NCBI GenBank assembly: GCA_022828595.1
Contig: JAKGHH010000007.1
Span: forward strand, 35,278,356-35,342,355
Length of the DNA: 64,000 nt
DNA from: Nelumbo lutea
Lineage: Eukaryota > Streptophyta > Magnoliopsida > Proteales > Nelumbonaceae
Direction of reading: 5' to 3'
Shown: one piece after another, positions 54,820-64,000 of the stretch
Position numbering within the stretch: the first letter of the stretch is position 1
Layout of the letters: each line of letters starts with the position of its first letter
The notes under the pieces: model-generated
The model's input: the letters and a program-made list of their open reading frames with translations, nothing else
Told to the model about the DNA's origin: nothing
Database searches by the model: none
Made by a program: the position numbers and the translations under genes

Positions 54820-56980
54820 TTTTATTCAGGGGAGACAAATAATTGATTAGATTTTAATAGAAAATGAATGTGTGGAGGAGATGAGAAGATCAAGTAATCA
54901 AGGCTTCTTATGTAAATTGGATGTTGAAAAGGTCTATGATATAGTGGATTGGAGTTTCTTGTTAGATGTACTTAGAAAGTTTCTTTTTGGGGATAGATAG
55001 TGTAAATGGATTAGTGGCTGCCTTATTTCCTGCCATTATTCTATTCTAGTCAATGGGATAGTCAATGATATTTTCCTCAACCTGTAGGGGCCTAAAACAA
55101 GGTGATCCATTGTCCCCTTTCTTATTCACTTTGGTTGCTGATGTTTTTAGCAGTCTTTTATTAGAAGCAAATAGGGTTGGGTCAATAAGAGGGTGGAGAA
55201 TTGGTAGAAATAGAGTTCCGATAACTCACCTTCAGTTTGTAGACAACATTATAATCTTTTGTGAGGGTTGTTACTTGGTGAAAGTGAGAAATTTGAAGAA
55301 TTTGATTATTCTCTTTGAGAGTGTCTCTAATTTGACTTTGAGAAGAATTGTGTGGTTGGACTAAATTTGGATGGGGAGAAATTGGAGATAATTGTTGCCT
55401 TCTTAGATTGCACCTGTTTTGAGTGGCCTTTGACCTATTTAGGGCTTCTCCTAGGTGTTAACCCAAATGAAAGTCAGTTTTGGAAGCCAATGGTGGAAAA
55501 GTTTGAGGAAAGGTCGGCGGCCTAGAGTAGCTACATCTCTTTAGGGGGCAGAGTAACTTTAATTAAACAACAATTGCCAACCTACCAATCTACTTTATGT
55601 TAGTCTTTAGGATACCTAACAGGGAGGTTAAGTGGATTGAAAAATTAATGAGGGATTCCTTGTGGGAGCCAGGGGAAGAAAGAAAGGATCATTTGATCAA
55701 ATAGGAAATGGTGGTTTGAAATAAAAAGAAGGGGGTTTAGGGCTAGGAAAGTTCGTCAATAAGAATGAAGCTCTTCTATACAAGTAACTATGGAGGTGGC
55801 CATTGTAAAGAGAGAGATTATGGCATGAGGTGGTGGCTAGTATTTATGGCTGCTCTAAGACTGGTTGGGACGTTGGGTATCTCGACGGGCGTTGCTCACA
55901 ACACCTTGGAAGGGAATTTCTGGCACTCTCCTTAAATTCCTCAGTTTTGTAAGGTATGATGTATGCTCTAGTAATTCTGTTCTTTTTTGGGAAGATATTT
56001 GGGTGGGCACTTAACCTCTAAAAGATCGTTTCCCCTTTCTACTCTATCTCCCTTCTTAAAAAGGAGCCTATTTCAAGGTTCTTTCACCCCTAGTTCTCTC
56101 TTTGACTCTAAATTGGGACTTTGGGTTTTATAGAGTTTTAAGGGATGATGAATATGCTTGTGTGTTTGAGCATTCACTTCTTCTAGACTCTGTTTGGACC
56201 TCTCTAAACCTGATAGAAGAATTTGGACTCTAACTCCAAATGGTTCCTTCACTTGTGCTTCTTTCTTCAAGTCCCTTTGTTCTGCCCCTTCCTCTTCTGA
56301 GTTCCCTACCAAAGAAATTTGGTCAAGGTCCATTCCCCCTAAAATAGTAGTTTTCTACTGGGAAACCTTTTATTGTTAGATCAACACTATGGCTAACCTG
56401 CAAAAGAAGACATTATCTTTATTTGTCCCCAAACTGGTGTGTTTTGTGTAAAGTGCATAATGAGGACTGCCACCACTTGTTATATTGTTCCTTTGTTGTT
56501 AATATTTGGAATTTGGTCTTTATGTTGTTTGGGTGCAGGTGGAACTTGCCCTCTAAAGTAAATTTTCTTTTTGATTCATCTACTTTTGGGTGGCCAACTA
56601 AGAGAGGGAAACTAATGTGGAAGTACATCAAAGCAGCTATTTTTTGGACTATTTGAGAGGAAAGAAATACTAGAATATTCCAAGAAAAGGAAAGAAGCAT
56701 CGATGAAGTGAAGTATTTTGACAAGGACAATTCTTTGGCTTAAAACTTCAGATTTGTTTAGGAATTACTCCTTTGATGATCTTCAAAAAAGTTGGGCAGA
56801 GGTGGCCTCCACAACCTCTAAAAAGATTAGACAACAAGTAGGTTGGAGACCTCCTACAGAGGGTGTAGTAAAGCTAAATTTTGACAGCAGCAGTCAAGGT
56901 AACCTAGGACCTTCGGGTATAGGAGGGATCTTAAGAGATGAGGATAGCAACATTCTATCCCTATTTTCAAGACCTTAAGG
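54820..56980 (+). mobile_element. LINE fragment: RT, zf-RVT and RNase H, broken
   Basis: FIQGRQIID and CKLDVEKVYDIVDWSFL open a LINE RT; CRGLKQGDPLSPFLFTLVADVFSSL follows at 55085. The active site reads FVDN (55235-55246) where LINEs have FADD. Later parts: ISLGGRVTLIKQQ (about 55540), RIWTLTPNGSFTCASFFKSL (56215), CVLCKVHNEDCHHLLYC (56436) and an RNase H, LNFDSSSQGNLGPSGIGGILRDED (56875). Many stops. It could be a second copy of the LINE ending at 54585. Confidence 0.75.
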
Positions 56981-56984
56981 GATA

Positions 56985-58540
56985 AGGATTTTATACAAAA
57001 TTATACTTTTGTGTTAAATTACAAGAACTAATAATAAGGTGGTAGATGCACTTAGTAGAAAATCAATGTTGCTATCTACCATGAAAACTCAGGTTGGGTT
57101 TGAATTTCTTAAAGAACTATACCCTATAGACTCTGGCCTACTGAAACATAGAAGACTTGTACTAATAGAGTGCAAGGTGAATGTATGTTTGATAATGGTT
57201 ATCGGTAAGGGAAATCACTTAGGTGTTCCCCAACCTCTTAAAGAATCTTATCTTATTAGATCTACATGGAGGTGGATTAGGAGGACACTTTGGGAAAGAC
57301 AAAGCCTATGCACTTGTAGAAGACAAGTATTTTTGGTCAAATGTAAAAAGGGGCATGAATAAGCTCTTGAACAAGTGTATAATATATGTCAAACAAATAA
57401 AGGGCACATGCAAATACAGGTTTATATACCCCCTTACCAATCCCAACAGCACCATGGGAAGATATAAGCATGGAATTTGTGCTTGGATTGCCAAGATCTC
57501 AAAATGGTAGAGATTCCATTCTTGTTATGATTAGTAGATTCTAAACTGACTCAATTCATCAGCTGTAAGAAGACAGATGATGCTGGGGTTCCTAAGTTGA
57601 CAACTTCCAATAGGGATTCCAAGTTTCTTTCCCATTTTTGCGTACTTTCAGAAAGAAGTTTAGGACTATCACAAAATAGTTCTTCTCACTCCAAACTGAT
57701 GGCCAAACAAAATCAACCATCTTTTATTTATATCAAACAAATAAAGGACACAAGCAAAATATAGCTTTATATACCCCCTTACCAATCCCGGCTGTACCAT
57801 GGAAAGAAGTTTAGGACTTTTCGTTTTCAAGGGGTTCCTAAGTTAATTGCTTCCAATAGGGATTCCGAGTTTCTTTACCATTTTTGGCATAATTTGTGAA
57901 AGAAATTTGAGACTGAAGTGCAAGTGGTTCTTCTCACCATCTCCAAACTGATGCAAACAGAAGTCATAAATAGGAGTTTGGAAAAACTCTTGAAATGTTT
58001 GGTAGGAGAGCACTCAAAACAATGGGAGCAGTTATTGGCTTATTGCTAAGGCTGAATTTGCTTTTAACTACTCAAGGAATCATACCGAAGTTAAAACTCT
58101 TTTTGAGGTTGTTTATGGAAAGCAGCCTACACATTTTCTAGATAGGGTTTCTCTTTTCAACTCTAGAAAACACAATGTTAAAAGCAGAAAAGATAGCAGA
58201 TCAGATGTCAAAACTTCATGAAGCCATTTGGTTGAAGATAGAGGAATCTAATGCAAGGAGCAAGGTATATGTAGATCAAAAAAGAAGACTTAAGACTTTT
58301 ATGGAAGGAAACTCAGTGATGGTTTATTAAAGAAATGAAAGATTTCCAGCTGGGACTTGTTCAAAAGATTAGTAAGAAGAAAATAGGACCTTTCAAGATT
58401 CTTAAGAAAATTAATGACAATGTCTACGAGATTGATTTTCCTATTAATTTAGGAATCAACTCAACTTTTAGAGTTGCTGATTCCTATGTGTATGGTGGAG
58501 AGGATGAAGAAGCTGAAGTTGACACATCCTAGTTTGCCAA
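56985..58540 (+). pseudogene. Ty3/gypsy RNase H end and integrase, with duplication
   Basis: NNKVVDALSRKSMLLS (57030) is the end of gypsy RNase H. The integrase zinc region follows in shifting frames (GLGGHFGKDKAY, VEDKYFWSNVKRGMNKLLNKC), then core pieces (SNRDSEFLYHFWHNL, KKFETEVQVVLLTISKLMQT at about 57850-57960), and the C-terminal GPFKILKKINDNVYEIDFP (58395). A stretch of the core occurs twice (57375-57715 and 57730-57965). All frames are interrupted. Confidence 0.75.
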
Positions 58541-58889
58541 ATTCTACACTTTGATGGCAAAGAGAAATGACTTAGAAGATGGTCTTTGGGTGTCAAAGGA
58601 AGTACAATGTGCAATTGATCCTTATTCTCTTGAAGTATTTGACTCAATCCACTCAAGGACAAGTGTTTCCCAAGGAAGGATTGATATAAGTGGTTACAAG
58701 AAGGTTACCGTCATGTCCCAAAGAAAGAAATTGAAAAGGGGTCAGATGGTAAACCTATAGAATGTATTATCAACAAGAAAAGAAGCGACTATTTTGAGCA
58801 GTCAAATCTTTGCCAATTTGGCAGAAATTTGATGGTATTAGACTCAAAAGAAAAACAGCCTTTTAAAATGAAAGGACTATTTAAAATAT
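58541..58889 (+). other. Gypsy 3' tail and partial LTR repeat
   Basis: After the integrase stop the frame 58551-58760 (KRNDLEDGLWVSKEV...) has no domain. AGATGGTAAACCTATAGAATG (58744) begins the repeat shared with about 50830. It is cut at 58889/58890 by the LTR of copia H. Confidence 0.5.
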
Positions 58890-59154
58890 TGCAGAGAATC
58901 GATAGAAAGAAGTAGAAATCAGGTTTCAAGAAGAGAGAAGAGGAAGAAGATGGCGCCAACTAGGGTTCAGAGATAGATTTTCAAACATAATCTCCTCTTA
59001 CACCCCTAATCCCATTTCATTAACTTAAACTTTAGTAATTTACAAATAGGCCCCTAGTTGGGCAAAAAATTAAAAACATAACATAAGAAAAATAAGGGCC
59101 TAGATTAAGGCCCATTACAACAAAGAACATAAAATGATAAAAAGGACAAACATC

Positions 59155-59970
59155 CTATGGGCCATTCAGCCCATCTTCTCTACACTCCCCCGCAAGCTGA
59201 GCATAGATGTCAATCATTCCAAGCTTGTTAGTATCATGCTGAAGTTTAGCCTTGGGAATGCCCTTGGTGAGGAAATCAGCTAATTGTCCTTCAGAAGTGA
59301 TGAAAGGTAGACACACTTCTCCAGAAGCCACTATTTCTCGAATGAAGTGTCTATCTACTTCAATATGTTTGGTTTTGTCATGTTGCACTGGATTGTGAGC
59401 AATGTTGATGGTAGCTTGATTATCACAGTATAACATCAATAGCTTATCATGCTCAATACCCAATTCCTTCATCAAGGATCTAAGCCACACTAGTTCAGAA
59501 ACTCCATGAGCCATGGTTCTATATTCAGCTTTGGCTGAAGATCTGGCAACAATTGATTGTTTCTTGCTTCTCCAAGAGACAATATTTCCTACCACCAAGC
59601 TGCAGTATCCAGAGGTAGATCTTCTGTCATCAATATTTCCGGCCCAATCAGCATCTGTTTAGGCTTCAAGTTTCATATGACCATGCTTAGCAAATAGAAT
59701 TCCCTTTCCAGGAGAACCCTTCAAATAACATAGAATCCGCTCTGCTGTTGCCATGTAAGTGTCCCTGGGAGCATGCATGAATTGACTAATGCAATTGACA
59801 ACATATGCAATGTTTGGCCTAGTCATGCATAGATAGAGAAGTTTCCCAAGTAGCCTCTGGAAGACTCCCTTATCTTTCAACAATACTCCATCTGAGGCAG
59901 AGAGTTTATGACTCATATCAATAGGAGTAGCAACTGGTCTAGCACCCATCTTTCCTGTTTTAGAGAGCAA
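59155..59970 (-). pseudogene. Copia H RNase H
   Basis: MGARPVATPIDMSHKLS...MTRPNIAYVVNCISQFMHAP (59970-59659), then after a break GNIVSWRSKKQSIVARSSAKAEYRTMAHG, YCDNQATINIAHNP, KHIEVDRHFIRE and QLADFLTKGI (59598-59210). The E of the usual AEAEYR reads K-A-E-Y, keeping the second Glu. The frame continues through the polypurine tract into the LTR. Confidence 0.8.
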
Positions 59971-59974
59971 GTCA

Positions 59975-60610
59975 AGTATATACTTTTGCTGAGAGATAAG
60001 GATTTCATCCTTAGATCGAGCAACTTATATGCCAAGAAAGTATCTCAATTCCCCTAGATCTTTGATCTCAACCTCTATATAAAGGAAAGATTTGAGATCA
60101 TTAATCCCTGATATATCATTACCAGTACAACAATATCATCAACATACACAATCAGATAAACTGCCAATGATCCTCTCCTCTTCACAAAGAGGGTATGATC
60201 AGACTAAGTCTGTACATAGCCAAAGTTAACAAGGGCAGCCCTAAACCTTTCAAACCATGCCCTAGGGGACTGTTTAAGTCCATAAAGAGATTTCTTCAGC
60301 TTGCAGACTTTCCCTTTCATATTTGTTTCATACATCCCTAGAGGAAGAGACATATAGACCTCATGTAACTCTCTATTCAGAAATGCATTCTTTACATCCA
60401 GCTGGTAAAGTGGCCAGTTTGAGCGTGCAGACAGAGATAGCAGATCTCACAGAAGTCATCTTGGCAACAAGAGCAAAGGTCTCCAGATAGTCAATCCATA
60501 TGTTTGTGTATAGCCTTTTGCAACCAGCCTAGCCTTGTACCTTTCAATGGTGCCATCAGCATGATATTTGATGGTAAAATCCCACTTACAACCTACTGAG
60601 TCTTTCCCTT
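59975..60610 (-). pseudogene. Copia H reverse transcriptase, broken
   Basis: Fragments on the minus strand: GCKWDFTIKYHADGTIERYKAR (about 60600-60530), FTSVRSAISVC region, [26 protein letters not shown] (about 60260), a YVDDI-type site near 60140 and LRYFLGI near 60040. Frame changes near 60460, 60200 and 60120 and stops prevent translation. Confidence 0.7.
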
Positions 60611-61310
60611 AAGGTAAATCAACAACTTCCCAAGTGTCATTCTTGTGCAGGGCATCAACTTCTGTTCTCATAGTATCCCTCCATTCTGGAATAATAAGAG
60701 CTTCTAACACAGACCTGGGAATTGGGTTAGAAACAACAAAAGAAAGATAGCCAAAATATGAAGGAGAGAGCAAACTATAAGAAAGGTGTTTGGAAATGCA
60801 ATGTGCAATATACTTCATTTTTCCTTTCCTAATAGCAATAGGGATATCAAGGTCTTGAAAGGATGACTCCAAAGGGGTTGTATCAGTACCTATTGTCTCT
60901 TCTATGATTGGAAGTGTAGGAGGCTCATGTGGTGTAGGGGAAGCAATCTGCTCACTTCTAGTTCTCTGTCGTTGGTACAACCTGGGATTAAAGAGAGGAT
61001 GAGGAGGTAACAGAGAAGGGATAGGAGCACTGAATTGAGAATGAGATGACTGATCCTCCCTTGACTCATTTGAAGGTGGAATAATCTCAAAAGAAGATTC
61101 AACTGGGACAGGAAGGGGGAGATCAAACAACAGTGACAAATTCTCCCCCTTTGGATAATGCCTCTCCTGAGAAGAATCATAAAAGGAAGAAAGCTCATCA
61201 AAGGTGACATCCATTGAGACATACTGAGTTCTAGTCTTCGGATCAAAACAACAATAACCCTTTTGTGTGGGGGAATAACCAAGGAAAATACACTTGTGGG
61301 CTTTTGGTTC
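60609..61310 (-). pseudogene. Copia H linker and integrase C-terminus
   Basis: [28 protein letters not shown] leads to MDVTFDELSSFYDSSQ, a Ser/Pro-rich linker (SSFEIIPPSNES, PTLPIIEETIGTD) and DIPIAIRKGKMKYIAH. The frame 61214-60609 is open for 201 codons and ends at NDTWEVVDLP, the start of the RT region, followed by TAA. Confidence 0.78.
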
Positions 61311-61314
61311 GAAT

Positions 61315-62166
61315 TTATGTCTCTGGACACTTGGGATATGTGCATAACAAGTGCAACCAAAGACATGGAGTGGAATAGGAAAAATGTCCTTGCTCGGATG
61401 AAAGACTAAAGGGAGACTTAAACCCCAAAAACCTGGATGGCATACGGTTGATTAGGTAGGTTACAGTGAGAGTGAGAACAACATCACCCCAAAATTTTGT
61501 AGGGACATGTGAGGCAAATAGGATACTTCTTGCAACTTCAACAATATGCCAATTTTTTCTTTTAGTAACTTCATTTTGTTCTATGGTCCTAGCGTAGGAA
61601 CTTTGGTGAATAACCCCCAAATCAGTGAGATAGCATGTTAGGTTTTTCTCAAAATATTCTTTTGCATTGTCGGATCTGAAAATTTTAATTCTGGTATCAA
61701 ACTGGGTTAGAACAAATTCATGGAACTGCTTCACAAGTCTAGGAACTTCATCATAGGACTTCATAAAAAATATCCAAGTGAACCGTGAAAAATCATCAAT
61801 GAACAAGATAAAATATTTGTAGCCATCCATAGAAGGTAAGTGGTAAGGCCCCCACACATCAGAGTGCATAATATGGAATGGAGAAGAAGATCTTTTATTA
61901 CTCAAAGGATAACTGCTTCTACAATGATTTGACAACTCACAAGACTCATAATGAAGATTGGATAGACTAATTCCCTTAAATAGTTTTGGGAATAAATGAC
62001 TTAATGCAGAAAAAGAAAGATGACCCAAACGAAAATGACATAACATGACTTGACTGATAGACTCTAAAGATGTACATCCAAAATCAACTTTTCCAAGTTG
62101 TCCATGGCTCTGTCCAGGAGTGTCCAACAGATATATTCCATTCGCCTCATGGCCAATCCCAATCAC
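61315..62166 (-). pseudogene. Copia H integrase, Glu replaced by Lys
   Basis: 283 open codons: GIGHEANGIYLLDTPG, zinc region MLCHFRLGHLSFSALS...YESCELSNHC, core with IMHSDVWGPYH and [12 protein letters not shown], so both Asp are kept. Where the family has GVAERKN it reads EVTKRKN: the catalytic Glu is Lys (61563-61561). It ends NRMPSRFLGFKSPF and a frame change. Confidence 0.8.
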
Positions 62167-62985
62167 TTTCTGAGACTCCAGATCCTAAAAAACACATAGG
62201 AAGAAAAAAATGTTACACAACAATTCAAAGACTTAGTTAGGCTGCTTACAGATAACACATTTGTATTTAGCTTGGGTACATGAAGAGCAGAAGGAAGTAC
62301 TAAGGAATCTGTAGTACATCAAACTTAACAGTTGTATTTAGCTTCAGTCATGTTACCTGAACCACCAGTCCCAAAAGCACCTTCCCCTTGGTTCTTGTAC
62401 TCCATTCTAAGTTAAGAAGAGGCTTTAAACTACTGTGACAAGAAAAAACTGTATTTCAAGGCTGATAACAGCTGACCTATGACAATGATTTTGCAGTTAG
62501 ATAACAGTTACTACTGTCCTGGGATTGATATTAGTCTTGGACTGATTGATATCAGTCTTGAGATTTTCTATTTGTACCTCTCTAAATGAATAACCAAGTC
62601 CTTTTGAGTATCAATCTCAAGAAAAGGTACTTACTTTATGAAGAAAAAAGCCCAGAAAAACCGATTGCTACCTTCAGTCTTCAAACTTGATCAATCGATT
62701 GCTGTCAGCACCTTGAATCTTGATCAAAGAATCAAGAAAAAAAAAAACTGATCGGCACCTCCAATCTTGATCAAGAATCGATCTTGATCACTCAATTCCT
62801 GCCTGATTCTTCTTGATTACAAGAAGTTCTCTCCAATCTTAGGACAGCTGCTAAAGCCTTCTTGCAACCTCCAAGAATCAGCCGAAATAAGGATCTTTCT
62901 GAACTTTCAGCCCTAAACAATTCTCATGTGGTTGGCTGAATTAAGTCCACATGAGAAACCCTAGATCTAAAGCTTTGATACCAAG
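62167..62985 (-). other. Copia H protease remnant and leader
   Basis: TDSLVLPSALHVPKLNTNVLSV and SLTKSLNC (about 62320-62220) are the second half of a copia protease; the DSG half and nearly all of gag are missing. The leader contains ATCTTGATCAA-type short repeats (about 62690-62800) and ends at the primer site TTGGTATCAAAGC (62984-62972). Confidence 0.65.
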
Positions 62986-62986
62986 T

Positions 62987-63753
62987 TGAAAGAAGAAGAA
63001 GAACTATTTACTGTATTACAGGTTTGAAGAGAAGAAAAGAGAGAGAGAGAGTGAAGAGAGGAGAAAAGAAAGAAGGTAGGGTTGTTCACAAAAAAATCCA
63101 AACCGACCAACCCGAGTTGGCTGGTTTTTCTTCACTATCGATCGGTTTCGGGTAGCAAAAATGAATAAACCGATATGTGAAAAAATATATTTTGAAAGAA
63201 TATCTATTAAATATAGATGTTTTAGTTTTAAATAATAAATATATATCTGAAAAATTATATATTCTGAAATATATCAGATATATATTTCCATAAATTAGAA
63301 AATATATATATATCGATATATTTGTATATATGTTTTGGTTTTAAATATATATTTCTAGAAAATATATTCTAAAATATTATATATAATATTAGCACTTTGA
63401 CTTCATGTGCATTGTGCAAGCTTGGAGTTGGTTGAAACCCAAACCGACCAGGTCGGTTTTACTTAATAGAGGGTCGGTTTCGGTTTGGTCTATAGGTAAC
63501 CTGACCAGGTCGGGTCGGTTGAAAAACACTACTAAACCGACCCAACCCGACCCGTGAATATCCCTAAAAGAAGGGGTTCAGTAGCGAATAATCTGCTGCT
63601 CCCATACACTCCTTTATTTATAGCTTTTAGGATCCTTACAAGAATTGGAAATGAACAAAAATTAGAAACAATAAGGCCAGCCTGCCCAACTTAATAGAAA
63701 TTAGAAACTTCTAATAATAGAAATTAGAAACTACTAAAAAGAAATTAGAAACA
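62987..63753 (-). repeat. LTR next to the copia H primer site, split by a MITE
   Basis: On the minus strand it reads from about TGTTTCTAATTTC (63753) to ...TTTCAAC(A) at 62987, with CTATAAATAAAGG (about 63625-63637) as TATA region and a CT-rich end (GA simple repeat at 63035-63060). Without the 498-base MITE and duplication it would be about 269 bases. It does not match the 3' LTR at 58890-59183. The upstream boundary is uncertain because no polypurine tract is visible. Confidence 0.5.
63077..63566. mobile_element. hAT-type MITE, 490 bases, perfect 8-base duplication
   Basis: AAAGAAGG flanks both sides (63069-63076, 63567-63574). Ends TAGGGTTGTTCAC and, complement of the right, TAGGGATATTCAC, continue with CCGACC/GGTCGG-rich subterminal repeats. 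The middle is AT-rich and palindromic. No transposase. Confidence 0.88.
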
Positions 63754-63774
63754 ACTAGGTGATGGTATGTAGAT

Positions 63775-64000
63775 TCTTTTGAGTTACTCTAGCAAGGATG
63801 CTGGCAACTTGATAATGCGACTACACAAAAAGGCGTCAAGTGTCTTGAGAAACAATTTGATCCTTGATTAAGTGTCCAATTTCTATGTATTTGGTCCTAT
63901 CAATAGCTGACAGGATTATGCACAACGCTGATGACTGACTTGCAATACCAAGAAGGTTTCAATCATCCTCCACCTTCTACCAAGAAATTTTCATATCAAT
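63775..64000 (-). pseudogene. Copia RNase H tail at the window edge
   Basis: On the minus strand NPVSAIDRTKYIEIG...IKDQIVSQDT and QVASILARVTQ resemble the [18 protein letters not shown] and QLADxxTK region of copia RNase H, with stops. It belongs to an element extending beyond the right edge and reading towards the LTR at 63753. Confidence 0.55.

Larger units (their letters stand above)
58890..62985 (-). mobile_element. Copia H: 3' LTR to leader, gag deleted
   Basis: Minus-strand copia. 3' LTR TGTAGAGAAG...TTCTCTGCA at 59183-58890 (294 bases) after the polypurine tract GCGGGGGAG (about 59192-59184). Going upstream: RNase H, RT, linker, integrase, protease, then a leader and a primer site TTGGTATCAAAGC (62984-62972). 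Only MEYKNQGEGAFGTGGSGN of gag remains (about 62400-62345). The LTR beyond the primer site does not match the 3' LTR, so the two ends come from different copies or families. Confidence 0.82.

Noticed and set aside
58551..58760. 69-codon frame after the gypsy integrase as a gene
   Set aside because: No domain; it lies in the 3' untranslated tail of the gypsy remnant and overlaps its LTR repeat.

Overview
This is plant nuclear DNA. It is intron-rich and crowded with plant-type Ty1/copia, Ty3/gypsy, LINE, hAT, Tourist and Helitron-like sequences, and its one clear host gene is a multi-exon plant VPS39. Many elements use a TGGTATCAGAGC-type primer binding site (initiator Met tRNA). The species cannot be named from sequence alone; the TE-swollen introns suggest a TE-rich, perhaps woody, angiosperm (inference).

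Left part (1-14 kb). Bases 1-2030 are a satellite-like array of ~180 and ~205 base units with an internal head-to-head inversion. From 8.64 to 3.59 kb on the minus strand lies a broken multi-exon gene joining a DUF1985/plant-mobile-type domain, a coiled coil and a Ulp1 (C48) cysteine-protease domain whose catalytic Asp and Cys are replaced; its first large intron is filled by a second tandem array (5.9-7.5 kb). Next come a solo LTR with a perfect 5-base target duplication inside a fold-back element, a duplicated scrap of a GT34 glycosyltransferase gene, one small unplaced ORF, a Tourist-type MITE and a decayed copia RNase H piece.

Centre (14-50.4 kb). A degenerate copia element (14.1-18.3 kb) precedes the 3' end of VPS39. 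Six phase-0 VPS39 exons on the minus strand (50393-50064, 31476-31255, 30847-30605, 29875-29438, 20214-20116, 19684-19484) encode the last 510 residues, including the C-terminal zinc-binding domain. Two introns are huge: ~9.2 kb with LINE and copia debris, and ~18.6 kb holding a nest of copia elements. In that nest, copia B (plus strand, intact LTRs, CTTCA target duplication) sits inside its minus-strand sibling copia C; C is fused to copia A, and copia D and E remnants follow. B and C together form long inverted repeats.

Right part (50.4-64 kb). This is presumably more VPS39 intron, because the exon ending at 50064 starts with a splice acceptor and no further VPS39 exon was found. It holds a gypsy element split by two LINE segments, hAT-type MITEs with 8-base target duplications, and a minus-strand copia element (H, 58.9-63.0 kb) that lost its gag. 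Apart from VPS39 almost all coding sequence is transposon-derived and mostly broken. No RNA gene and no CRISPR array was found.
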